A stretch of 58,863 nt of DNA from Flavobacteriales bacterium UBA7878 (GCA_002501205.1 DLRW01000034.1:1-58863), one strand, 5' to 3'; shown: positions 35,535-43,476, numbered from the stretch's first letter. The notes: a model not told the origin generated them from the sequence alone. Program-made: numbers and translations.

Positions 35535-35942
35535 TTAGATAGTTGTTGACGGATATTTTAAGATCACGCGATCGGTGGTCTCCAATTCAAAAGGGCCATG
35601 CCAATACAATCGATCATCCTGTATGTGATAATCGTAGCTCTGACCGTATTGGTAAAGCACATTGTTTACGGTAAGGAAGATGGAATCGGTATCGATGATG
35701 GTATCTGGAAAGAAGAAGGTATTCTCACCATTGGCAACAATCACCAGCTCCAATGTCACCCAATCGATTAGTATCGTAGCTGGATTTCCATCGCCACCCA
35801 GTTCTTGGCAAGAAGAAATACGATAGCGCTCTTCGCCAATGAGAATTTCATCATTGACCGCATCACCCAGAAACTTCAATACCTCTTTCAAGGTGAAGGT
35901 CTTGGTTTGTCCGCTACGTAGTTCTTTGAGGGTAAAGGCCAT
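35535..35942 (-). CDS. Beta-rich virion-associated protein
   Basis: 135 residues. After a short helical start (TLKELRSGQTKTFTLKEVLKFL), the second half (DSIFLTVNNVLYQYGQSYDY ... TTDRVILKYP) has the 'vflNGvlq.g.dY...DrI.l.Y' pattern shared with the tip of the neighbouring fibre protein. It probably contributes to the spike or vertex complex. It starts 3 bases after the stop codon reached in the shifted frame of the lysozyme gene. Confidence 0.6.
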   Translation of the reverse strand: MAFTLKELRSGQTKTFTLKEVLKFLGDAVNDEILIGEERYRISSCQELGGDGNPATILIDWVTLELVIVANGENTFFFPDTIIDTDSIFLTVNNVLYQYGQSYDYHIQDDRLYWHGPFELETTDRVILKYPSTTI

Positions 35943-35944
35943 AA

Positions 35945-36495
35945 TTACTTTTTGCTTTTACTGATCCAAATCCAAGCGACTAATCCTGAGATGAGCAATG
36001 CCCCGATGGCTTGTCCTCCGGTGGATTGGATAAATTCAAGTCCTTTTTTTTTATGATGGTGGAGATGCTGTTGAAAGTGCTGATGATACCCTTGCGGTAG
36101 TTCTCACGATTATCCCCATTGTTTTCGCTGATATAGGGGCTGTAAGCAATCGCCTGGGCATATGCCGCAGAATCATTACTAACTGCATGGGCTGATTTAT
36201 AGCGACTAGAAATCAAGCGAGCAAAATCATAGAAACTATCCTGAGCAGTTCGATATACCCGGAATTTCAGACGATACTGGTTATTGGCAATCGTGTAGCT
36301 TCCGTCCCAAAATTCATTGGGAGAACCAGCCGCAGTTATACCGAAGAAATTCTTCCGCACCCGCGCTCCATAACTCGAGCCCCATCCGCTTTCAATGGCC
36401 GCTTGTGCCAGGATAACTGCTGGGTTCATGCCAAAGCGCTCACCGGCTTTTTGAGCCAGTGGCAAGTAGGTGGTTACAAAGGTTTCTTTATCCAT
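35945..36495 (-). CDS. Phage-type glucosaminidase with possible -1 frameshift to a membrane anchor
   Basis: An N-acetylglucosaminidase/lysozyme of the FlgJ-like fold (AAIESGWGSSYG with the catalytic Glu at 35; KNFFGITA; YRTAQDSFYDF). In the plain frame it is 171 residues and stops at 35980. Near residue 150 it crosses A9G (36043-36052) read AAA-AAA-AAG, which contains the A-AAA-AAG slip heptamer of dnaX in the correct phase. A -1 shift gives 183 residues ending in a membrane helix (AIGALLISGLVAWIWIS) and KSKK, with TAA at 35945, 3 bases before the next gene. Virion-associated or lysis muralytic enzyme. A sequencing or real indel in the homopolymer is the alternative. Confidence 0.75.
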
Positions 36496-37544
36496 TATTC
36501 AGTTCTTACGTGATTAGAGTTGATCCATCGGTCTGTGCCATCCAGGGTTCTTACGAGAGTATAGTGCATGGCATTTCCATCCAGGCTCATGACCGGATAT
36601 CCGAGCAATACTTCTTCGGGAACTCGCGCGATGGGTTCAAACTTTTCTCCCAGCACCATGGCCGATTCTGTAGTAATTACTCTTGATCCAGGAGCGGATA
36701 GCCAACCCAACCCTGGAATAGGCAGCATATAGCTCAATTGATTTCGAGCATTGGGATAGGCCTGTGCAAGAGTGGATTCAGAAGTAAACTGAGCTACATA
36801 ATTGCTCGAAGCACTTACCCATAAAAGCATGGACTGTCCAATCTTTGAGGCTAATGCTCCAGGTGCTCCTGCACCTACACGAAAGGCCACTTCAATGAAC
36901 TTGACATTGTTCTTACTATCAAAGTGTTGCTTGCCGGTAGCATAGCCAATAAACTCCCCAGGACTAGCTGTTTTGTAAATGTTTTTATTTTCACCCACCT
37001 CATACCAAGCCCCGTGATAAGAGGCATCGGGAGATGTCCGAACGAACACGCTGCGTTTGGCAACAATCATCTTTTGGGGCGCGGTATAGGCTCCTGAAGA
37101 TCTGGAGCCGTTACTGCTAGAAGATCCCGAACCATTGCTGATATTGATACGGTTATTCGAGATGGTCTGTAGAAATGCGTTGAACTTATCAGTGGAAAGC
37201 TCACCTTGCAGATCTTGAATAAGTTCCTTCCCATACAAGTTTCGATAAGCGGTAGCGACCGCATCCAGATTGGTTATTTGCGAAGCAATCTGAGCGATGG
37301 CATCCTCATTGGTACCATCACTCCACATGAGCCAGGATACCCCGCTAGGGTTCATCGCCGAGCGTAAGCCCATGGCTTGTCGCACTTCTGGGCTTTGATC
37401 CGCCAATACAGAAGTGTTTCTTGAACGCATGTTCTTAATGGCTTTACTGGTTACTCGATAGCCCAGATAGAGTCCACCGGCAATCATCAACCCACGAAGG
37501 ATCTTCTGTTGCTGCTCTTTTGATATGGGAAGCACAGGAATCAT
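36495..37544 (-). CDS. Membrane-anchored structural protein with SH3-like part
   Basis: 349 residues. One membrane helix near the N-terminus (about 16-36, GLMIAGGLYLGYRV), a helical region, a Ser/Gly/Asn-rich linker (about 140-152), and a beta-rich C-terminal half. The latter begins MIVAKRSVFVRTSPDASYHG like a bacterial SH3 domain and ends NSNHVRTE. The protein lies beside the glucosaminidase gene (overlap of 1 base) and may hold or guide it at the cell wall. No close family is recognised. Confidence 0.6.
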   Translation of the reverse strand: MIPVLPISKEQQQKILRGLMIAGGLYLGYRVTSKAIKNMRSRNTSVLADQSPEVRQAMGLRSAMNPSGVSWLMWSDGTNEDAIAQIASQITNLDAVATAYRNLYGKELIQDLQGELSTDKFNAFLQTISNNRINISNGSGSSSSNGSRSSGAYTAPQKMIVAKRSVFVRTSPDASYHGAWYEVGENKNIYKTASPGEFIGYATGKQHFDSKNNVKFIEVAFRVGAGAPGALASKIGQSMLLWVSASSNYVAQFTSESTLAQAYPNARNQLSYMLPIPGLGWLSAPGSRVITTESAMVLGEKFEPIARVPEEVLLGYPVMSLDGNAMHYTLVRTLDGTDRWINSNHVRTE

Positions 37545-37714
37545 TAGATCATCAATCGAATTCGCATTTGAATCACTTTACTGGCCAATTTCTTACCGAT
37601 AGATGTCCATTCCTTGGCGGTAAAATGACCGGACATACTGCTCATTGCTGTGGCTATCTCCTGAGCCTCAGCATCGGATTTTGCTTTAATGAGAATGGTC
37701 TTTTGATAGGTCAT
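37544..37714 (-). CDS. Small 56-aa protein of the virion operon
   Basis: An overlooked short gene: ATG at 37714 overlaps the stop of the upstream gene (ATGA), and its TAA overlaps the start of the downstream gene (TAATG). It encodes MTYQKTILIKAKSDAEAQEI..., with a basic, amphipathic C-terminal half (KEWTSIGKKLASKVIQMRIR). The tight coupling at both ends is the main evidence that it is real. Function unknown. Confidence 0.7.
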   Translation of the reverse strand: MTYQKTILIKAKSDAEAQEIATAMSSMSGHFTAKEWTSIGKKLASKVIQMRIRLMI

Positions 37715-38499
37715 GATGCTTGTTCATTTTGTTGGGTCAAATGAGCAAGGAGTCCTCCAATCAAGGACGGGTTATTGCTCAATTCAATAAATACCAGGTA
37801 GAGTTGACCAAGTAGGGCGTCATCTAGCGAATGCATGAATTCACTCACCAGTTCTATGATGGTCTCCCGTTGGGTCTTCTCAGATTCTTCAGTAGTTGCA
37901 GAGGTGTCCTCAATTCCAGCTAATGCTCCCAGGGTATTTCCAAGTGGTGTAGCACTTAGCATTTTAGCAAGTCCAGGAAAGGCCAAGCCTAGAATATTAG
38001 CGTAGTACTCTACCTTCTTCTTAGCTTCCACAACTTCCTCCATTTCTTCGATCTGCTTTTTCAGCTGATCGTTTTCATGGGATAGTTGCTCATTATCGGT
38101 TCGAAGTTCCTCGAGTTCCTCATTGCGTCTTAATTCGGCAATTTTCTGATTCAACAAGTCGTTTACTTCAGCCTCACCCAAACCTTGAAAATCCGTTTGG
38201 GTACTCACCATTGGAGTAGGTTCAACATCAAAAGAGAAGGTCTTGGTCCAGAGCAACACATCGTCATTACCTCGAAGCTCAACCCTCAATTTATCTGGCC
38301 CTTCCGACTGAATGTATTGATGCATTAACCGGGTGAAATTTTTGGAAGGTGAACGATCGATGCTATTGAGCTTTTTCCCCCTTTTCGAGAGATATGCTGA
38401 ACACATGATATCCTGATGCCCAAGGGTTCGTTGGGCAGAAATCGCTTTTCGGATCGTTGAAGCGATATTGTAGCGTCTATTTTTCTCTAGCTCACTCAT
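37711..38499 (-). CDS. Coiled-coil virion-operon protein
   Basis: 262 residues. A beta-rich N-terminal third (KLRVELRGNDDVLLWTKTF) is followed by a strong coiled coil (about 110-160, EELRTDNEQLSHENDQLKKQ) and a hydrophobic helical part (LGLAFPGLAKMLSATPLGN). The C-terminus is helical and acidic. No family is recognised. Overlaps of 4 bases on both sides place it in the structural operon. A scaffold or minor capsid/membrane protein fits but is not proven. Confidence 0.55.
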   Translation of the reverse strand: MSELEKNRRYNIASTIRKAISAQRTLGHQDIMCSAYLSKRGKKLNSIDRSPSKNFTRLMHQYIQSEGPDKLRVELRGNDDVLLWTKTFSFDVEPTPMVSTQTDFQGLGEAEVNDLLNQKIAELRRNEELEELRTDNEQLSHENDQLKKQIEEMEEVVEAKKKVEYYANILGLAFPGLAKMLSATPLGNTLGALAGIEDTSATTEESEKTQRETIIELVSEFMHSLDDALLGQLYLVFIELSNNPSLIGGLLAHLTQQNEQAS

Positions 38500-38828
38500 G
38501 CTCGGGGTATGGCTCTAATGAATTCGACTTGTGAAAGGGCTCCGGGATTAGGAAGATGGATGGCCAATTGACCACCGAACTCCTGGATCTTGGTAATCCC
38601 GCGTGAAGACCAGTTTTCATCTACTTCCAAAATGGCCGTCTCACTGGCAATGGTGGTACCTTGAGGCAGCTCATGAGTCAGTAGATAGTAGTAGCCTCGA
38701 TTGGCATCGCTGTAGAAATTCTTTTGCGATGGATCCAATACCAGGGTAAAGACATCCAGATAGAAATCTTTCACCTGACGAGTAGCTAAGAGTCGCTCGA
38801 CATATCCTATAGATTCAACAGAAATCAT
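38496..38828 (-). CDS. Small beta-rich virion-operon protein (a)
   Basis: About 110 residues, predominantly beta strands separated by short turns (FYLDVFTLVLDPSQKNFY, TIASETAILEVDEN, GGQLAIHLPNP). The ATG at 38828 overlaps the previous stop (ATGA) and is preferred over a TTG three codons upstream. One of three consecutive short beta-rich proteins that could be capsid, vertex or single jelly-roll subunits. Confidence 0.55.
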   Translation of the reverse strand: MISVESIGYVERLLATRQVKDFYLDVFTLVLDPSQKNFYSDANRGYYYLLTHELPQGTTIASETAILEVDENWSSRGITKIQEFGGQLAIHLPNPGALSQVEFIRAIPRA

Positions 38829-39238
38829 GCTTTGCAACAGTGAAAGGTGAATCGAACTTTATAAGGAGTGAACTCCGCAGTTTCAGGATCAAAGTCCTGC
38901 ATACCTAGGTCACGGTAGAAACCGGTAACCATGCGGTTTTCCAATTGCTGAATGGAAATAGGAAGAAGCTGGGGACGGTGGTGCGTCTGGTCAGTAAAAT
39001 GCTCCTGGCTTACTAGCGGCACTGTAAAGTTGACCGGATGGATTTTCTTGCCCTCAAACTCTAATGAATACTCACCAAAGACGGGGATTACCGGACTATC
39101 CATGGGGATTCGTCCCACCACGATTGCCTGTACGCCAAAGCATTCTGCTGCATCACCAGATAAACGGAAATCAAGGGGCACCACCTGATTAGGGCGGTAC
39201 ACCTGAATACTCCGATTAAGCCTAACTATCCCTTTCAT
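38825..39238 (-). CDS. Small beta-rich virion-operon protein (b), possible jelly-roll
   Basis: 137 residues, strand-rich throughout (IQVYRPNQVVPLDFRLSG, GVQAIVVGRIP, YSLEFEGKKIHPVNFTVPLV, YKVRFTFHCC), with few helices and no membrane segment. The pattern is compatible with a single jelly-roll. It starts within the stop of protein (c) and ends within the start of protein (a). No sequence family is recognised. Confidence 0.55.
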   Translation of the reverse strand: MKGIVRLNRSIQVYRPNQVVPLDFRLSGDAAECFGVQAIVVGRIPMDSPVIPVFGEYSLEFEGKKIHPVNFTVPLVSQEHFTDQTHHRPQLLPISIQQLENRMVTGFYRDLGMQDFDPETAEFTPYKVRFTFHCCKA

Positions 39239-39612
39239 TCTTCCTCGTTAACTAACCATAAAAACACTTTGGCCTCGTAGGGATAGCTCACCCCTTCAAT
39301 GCTAGGGTCGCTATATCTGCCTTCAAAGGCATTTCCACTGGCCTCGAGCTTTTCTTCAAAGCGAAAGAACTTATCATTAGGCGCAACCCCTTGTCCGCAG
39401 GTAATAAGACGTACATCGTGATCATCATCAAATACGTCTTGCCCTCCAACCTTAAAACTCAGGGTTGCGCCATATTCTATCTTAGGATCGGGTAAGGCCA
39501 CGAAAATGCCCCGGATACGACTGTAGGATTTCTCTGTTTCACCAGTAAATCGAACAGTCGCTCCTGCTTGGGGCACCCCAATACGTATCATTTGGAACTT
39601 GTGGTCTTTCAT
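39235..39612 (-). CDS. Small beta-rich virion-operon protein (c)
   Basis: 125 residues, strand-rich (MIRIGVPQAGATVRFTG, IRGIFVALP, ATLSFKVGGQDVFDD, YPYEAKVFLWLVNEEE). It follows the 234-residue candidate coat protein gene after 12 bases and overlaps protein (b). Capsid-related function is inferred from size, strand content and position only. Confidence 0.55.
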   Translation of the reverse strand: MKDHKFQMIRIGVPQAGATVRFTGETEKSYSRIRGIFVALPDPKIEYGATLSFKVGGQDVFDDDHDVRLITCGQGVAPNDKFFRFEEKLEASGNAFEGRYSDPSIEGVSYPYEAKVFLWLVNEEE

Positions 39613-39624
39613 GGCACCCTAACC

Positions 39625-40329
39625 TTATGCTTTGACAATGATGGTTCCGCGTAGAATCGCCTTCACGTAAGTTCCAGCTGGCGCATTAGAACCCCACTCC
39701 AAGTTGAACTCGATGGTTTGCTGATCCTTGATCAGTTTGGGGTTATCCAATCGGTAATGTCCAACAGGCATGGTTTGACCAGTAGTGTTGAACAGCTCGT
39801 TAGATGCGTTCTGAATCAAGTTGGTACCATTGGCGATGAATTCAAATTCACCATTGCGCAGGTAGTCCGGGATCACTCCGAAATTCACATCGTGAACGGT
39901 GTCTTCCGCACCAGCTACACCAGATAACAGGGTAAGACCGCTCAGCATGAAGAAATTGCCTTTTTCCAACTTAGCCGATGAGATGTTGGACAGACCAACC
40001 ACCTTGTTGTCGTCATCTTTCAAGAGCTTCTGAACACGCGATCCAGAAACATCCTTAACTACATAGTAAGCGGCATCTACTGCTTGCAAGGTTTTACGAG
40101 CCAATCCTTCCTGGATGTCACGTGGCAAGAGGTGCAAGCGTTTTTCCAATTCACCTCTGGAACCTTTACTAGGTGCCATATTGCGGCTTCGCGCAAACTG
40201 GCGAATCGCCTTGGTAAACTTTTTCTTAGCCTGGGGAGTGGCTCCTTCCAAGGCCATAAGCAATTCCTCGTCACTGATTGCGCCGAGAAGTGTAAACTCA
40301 CTCTGAGTGATTTCTCCTAGTGTCATCAT
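39625..40329 (-). CDS. Candidate major coat protein
   Basis: 234 residues. A basic helical N-terminus (about 25-75, KKKFTKAIRQFARSRN) is followed by a beta-rich body from about residue 85 (YYVVKDVSG, GNFFMLSGLTLLSG, VPVGHYRLDNP, TIEFNLEWGS, TYVKAILRGTIIVKA). That arrangement, together with its place ahead of three small beta-rich proteins and among membrane proteins, makes it the best candidate for a capsid protein of a tailless phage. No HK97-type signature is seen. It has no recognised family, so this is an inference to be tested by structure prediction. Confidence 0.5.
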   Translation of the reverse strand: MMTLGEITQSEFTLLGAISDEELLMALEGATPQAKKKFTKAIRQFARSRNMAPSKGSRGELEKRLHLLPRDIQEGLARKTLQAVDAAYYVVKDVSGSRVQKLLKDDDNKVVGLSNISSAKLEKGNFFMLSGLTLLSGVAGAEDTVHDVNFGVIPDYLRNGEFEFIANGTNLIQNASNELFNTTGQTMPVGHYRLDNPKLIKDQQTIEFNLEWGSNAPAGTYVKAILRGTIIVKA

Positions 40330-40342
40330 AATGATTCGTTGT

Positions 40343-40843
40343 TTAAATGATTTCGATTTCGGCGTCTGTATAATCGCTTACAACCTCGCCAGGGCTGTAT
40401 GATTTTATTGTTTGTTCCTCAGCCTCATAGCTGCTTGCGGATAAGGCAGGAAGATTGGGTTCGTAAGACTCGATGGAGTGCACAACCGGATCCTGATATA
40501 CGGTCATTGGAGCCGCTATTTCAGGCGTACCATCCAATCCGCTCAACAGGTCTTTTTTCAAGACCACCTTCACGGTAGAAACCACGCCCGATGCACCGAC
40601 ACCGGCAGATAGCATTTTGAGATCTTGGTTTTTAAGCTTGAGACTTCCAAGTACGCCTGCGCCAAGAAGTGCAGCTGGACGTACAAACTTTTTAGCTTGG
40701 AAGCCAGGAAGGGTATCGTCCACCTTCAACACTTTGTCGATGGCTTTTCCTCCCATGGTACCGAGGATCATTCCTCCACTGATCATAGCCAGAGAGCGCA
40801 ACTCGCCCAACATGGCCTTGTTTGATACTTTCTTTGTTCTCAT
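40343..40843 (-). CDS. Glycine-rich membrane protein of the virion operon
   Basis: 166 residues with two hydrophobic, Gly/Ala-rich segments (SLAMISGGMILGTMGGKAI at about 16-34 and VRPAALLGAGVLGSLKL at about 52-70), a third weaker one, and an acidic C-terminal tail. It is transcribed just before the candidate coat protein gene. Such small membrane proteins are typical of phages with an internal membrane. Confidence 0.55.
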   Translation of the reverse strand: MRTKKVSNKAMLGELRSLAMISGGMILGTMGGKAIDKVLKVDDTLPGFQAKKFVRPAALLGAGVLGSLKLKNQDLKMLSAGVGASGVVSTVKVVLKKDLLSGLDGTPEIAAPMTVYQDPVVHSIESYEPNLPALSASSYEAEEQTIKSYSPGEVVSDYTDAEIEII

Positions 40844-40850
40844 GAGATGT

Positions 40851-42629
40851 TTATTTAAGCGTTACTTTTTTGATTGTGCTTTTGCGTTTTGTGGAGGTTC
40901 TTTTGGCGGGAGTTTTACGGGTTCCCGATAATCCCCGTGAGGTTTTCTTTTTAGGTTTTAGCAGCATGTAACCACCGATGAGTACTGCACCTGCTCCCAG
41001 GGCAGCCACTGCTGGATTATTCTTGACAAAGGCCATGATTCCGCCACCTGATGATCCCTGCGTTGCAGGGGGTGCGGTAGATTGTGGTGGAGCTAATGAA
41101 GGAACACTTGCCTGGACAATGGGCATAGAAGGAGCATTTGTTGGAATGCTCACATTGCTGGGTACGTTCGAGGTTTGTTGAGCTGATGCAGCCTCGGCCT
41201 GAAGATTATTGGTAGAGGTATCCTCGCCAGGCGAAAACAAACCGGAGTCTTTAAGGATCTTAATGGCCGCTACAATTACCGGAGTAGCAGCGGCCACAGC
41301 AGCAGTCATAGAAATAGGTTCGCCTAAGCCGCTCAAGTCATAGGCATCCGGATGCAGTTCTCCGTTCAGTCCGCCAGCGCGTCCTTTAAGAATCGCATCT
41401 TTCAATGCGCTTCGTTTTCCTTGAAGCTTATCGGCATAAAGACTTTCAATCCTGGATAGAGCCGTTTTCGCTTTGCGCCACTGGGTAGCCGAAACACCTT
41501 TCGCAGCGGCTTGTGATTGAGTAGCATACGCCCATTTCAGCTTAGAAGCCATCTTCTTTAAGTTGAGCTTCATGGCGGCCAAGAATCCAAGTCGAGCGGT
41601 TACACTTAGTGGATTGTAGCGGACAATGGCTTTACCCACTTTTTGCGCTACGTTCTTGATGCCTGAACCAACTTTCTTCGCGAAATCGCCTATACGTTTA
41701 AAGAATCCTCTTCGAGCAGCACCCAGTGCATCATCGTCCCAATCCCAGTCATCCTCGTAGCCGGAGAATCCATTCTTAAGATTGAGTTTCTCTTCATTCT
41801 GAGCGAGTACTTCAAGCGCTTCGTCACGTTTGTCGGTGTACCAATACTGAATCGCATAATCCAGCATCTTCAAGAATGCCTGAGGATCCTCGATGTGAGC
41901 AATGTGATTTGGATTTGCCGCTACTGCATTTCTGGTGGAAACCAGATAGCGATACATCGCATCCAACTGTTGCTCTTCACTGGCATTTCCTAATTCATCA
42001 AAGTCAGGAAAACCAAGTAATACATCGCTGAGCTCGTCATCATGGCCGCTCAGCACAGCCACGTCTATACCGGAAAGGTTCATATCAAAATCTTTATGTT
42101 CTGAAAAAGGTTTTTCGTAGTTGAAGCGGGAGAGCACAGGGTCGATGATGATGTTTCCGGTTCCGTTGGGAACTACCACATACACATGTTGGAAGTGGTC
42201 GCCACCGTATTTGGTGATCCGAAAAGCATGAGGGATTTTCAAATTGGTGAGGACAGAGCTGGCGAAAATGGAGAAGCAATCACAGTCGATTCCTTCTAGG
42301 CGATCTGCCCAGCTTCGTGCAGGACGTCTTAGTTGTTCCAGGCCTCGTTTATCCAGCTTGTACTGTATGTGATGGTAAAGGAAATCCCAAATATTCTGGC
42401 TGGTCTGGATCTTAGAATCTCCTTGTAAATGCGGGGCTATGGCTTTAGTATCATCGATGTACCGCCAAACCACACGTTTCATTAAATCAACGGTGTCTTC
42501 AACCTCACCATCTTCAATGATGATTCGATCGGAAACTTCTGGTTTAGGAAAGAAATGATCATACTTCCTTCCGTCACGAATTGTGCGATAACCGCTGGTT
42601 ATAGATCCTATTTCAAATCGTGCTTTCAT
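40851..42629 (-). CDS. Transglutaminase-like cysteine-protease-fold protein with C-terminal membrane helix
   Basis: 592 residues. The N-terminal 180 residues form a transglutaminase-like domain with its triad visible: Cys in GIDCDCFSIF near 116, His in GDHFQHVYVVVP near 147, Asp in IIIDPVLSRF near 165. A middle helical basic region (about 310-430) and a Pro/Ser/Ala-rich stretch precede one membrane helix (PAVAALGAGAVLIGGYMLL, about 552-571) and a very basic tail (KPKKKTSRG onward). It may be a virion protease, a peptidoglycan-acting enzyme, or an internal membrane-bound DNA-binding protein. Starts with an ATGA overlap. Confidence 0.7.
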   Translation of the reverse strand: MKARFEIGSITSGYRTIRDGRKYDHFFPKPEVSDRIIIEDGEVEDTVDLMKRVVWRYIDDTKAIAPHLQGDSKIQTSQNIWDFLYHHIQYKLDKRGLEQLRRPARSWADRLEGIDCDCFSIFASSVLTNLKIPHAFRITKYGGDHFQHVYVVVPNGTGNIIIDPVLSRFNYEKPFSEHKDFDMNLSGIDVAVLSGHDDELSDVLLGFPDFDELGNASEEQQLDAMYRYLVSTRNAVAANPNHIAHIEDPQAFLKMLDYAIQYWYTDKRDEALEVLAQNEEKLNLKNGFSGYEDDWDWDDDALGAARRGFFKRIGDFAKKVGSGIKNVAQKVGKAIVRYNPLSVTARLGFLAAMKLNLKKMASKLKWAYATQSQAAAKGVSATQWRKAKTALSRIESLYADKLQGKRSALKDAILKGRAGGLNGELHPDAYDLSGLGEPISMTAAVAAATPVIVAAIKILKDSGLFSPGEDTSTNNLQAEAASAQQTSNVPSNVSIPTNAPSMPIVQASVPSLAPPQSTAPPATQGSSGGGIMAFVKNNPAVAALGAGAVLIGGYMLLKPKKKTSRGLSGTRKTPAKRTSTKRKSTIKKVTLK

Positions 42630-43111
42630 ACCAGTCGTTCAGGAGTTGATTCATAAAAGATGTCGTTCACATACACCGAATAGCTGTATTCCAGAGGAAG
42701 GTTGAGGGACTGAATGCTAGTGTTGCCACCGCGCACCAATGCCGGAATTCTACTTACCAGGTTAGAGATGTAGGGTGTTAAAGCGCTCCAGGGCACTTCC
42801 ACCTGAGCCACACCCAAAGAAGTTTGATTTAGAGGTGCGATGGTAAATTGGTCTCGAGTGGGAACACTAGAGGCTACATACTTGCCGCCGGTTGTAATGG
42901 TGATCACCGGCTTGGTGATTTGGACACTGACATTGGTGGGGTTGTCCACATAGATATCCGTAGCCAAAGTGATTCCGGCAAAGGTGATTTTCGCAATTCG
43001 AGGGTTAAGAGTACGCACCACTGATTTATCACTCAATCGTTTGGCACTCAGTGCTCGACTCCCCCAATAGAGAAGTCCACCTATAATTCCTATGGCTAGA
43101 ACGCTTCTCAC
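42626..43111 (-). CDS. LEA2-like membrane-anchored virion-operon protein
   Basis: About 161 residues if the GTG at 43111 is used; that codon overlaps the preceding stop (GTGA). One N-terminal membrane helix (VLAIGIIGGLLYWGSRAL) is followed by a beta-rich domain with the LEA type 2 pattern (ATDIYVDNPTNVSVQITKP ... TSLGVAQVEVPWSAL ... LEYSYSVYVND). LEA2-type domains occur in water-stress and cell-envelope proteins. Here it is the second gene of the structural operon, so a virion membrane role is likely. Confidence 0.6.
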   Translation of the reverse strand: MRSVLAIGIIGGLLYWGSRALSAKRLSDKSVVRTLNPRIAKITFAGITLATDIYVDNPTNVSVQITKPVITITTGGKYVASSVPTRDQFTIAPLNQTSLGVAQVEVPWSALTPYISNLVSRIPALVRGGNTSIQSLNLPLEYSYSVYVNDIFYESTPERLV

Positions 43112-43329
43112 TTTGTATCTTTCCCTTTGCGGAATCGTTGATAGATGAGATCCATAGCCACTTTCACGCAATAGCCCACACTTGCACTGACCACTGCATA
43201 GGCAGCTACGTCAATGACACCTGGAAATGTGATGGTCGTGTTGGAAAATTGCTCCGACAAGGCTCGGGACAGACCTCCGAGCATCCCGGAAGCGGTAGTA
43301 GCAAAAGAAAGACTATGGTCGTGCTGCAT
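43108..43329 (-). CDS. Small membrane protein, first gene of the virion operon
   Basis: About 73 residues from the ATG at 43329 (a GTG at 43344 is possible). A Gly/Ala-rich helix (ATTASGMLGGLSRAL) and one hydrophobic segment (IDVAAYAVVSASVGYCVKVAM) precede a basic end (YQRFRKGKDTK). It heads the run of overlapping genes from 43.3 kb to 26.3 kb. Confidence 0.55.
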   Translation of the reverse strand: MQHDHSLSFATTASGMLGGLSRALSEQFSNTTITFPGVIDVAAYAVVSASVGYCVKVAMDLIYQRFRKGKDTK

Positions 43330-43476
43330 CTTCAATGATTTCACATGATTGTGAAAGCGAAGATTAGCTCTCGGGGAAAGGTGGTGGCGACAAGGAAGTG
43401 CAAAAAATGATATAAATTGACCTATTTGGACCTAAATAGATTAATTACAAAAGGATTATATTGATGCAATTAAATT
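43330..43476. promoter_or_regulatory. Divergent promoter region: virion operon and S1/PLD cassette
   Basis: This gap separates two divergently transcribed units and must hold both promoters. An inverted repeat CTATTT-GGACCT-AAATAG spans 43422-43439. The right side is very A+T-rich. I do not assign exact -33/-7 boxes. Confidence 0.4.

Noticed and set aside
26290..43329. A tailed prophage or a contractile injection system
   Set aside because: No terminase, portal, HK97-type coat, sheath, tube, baseplate or tape-measure features are visible in the operon.
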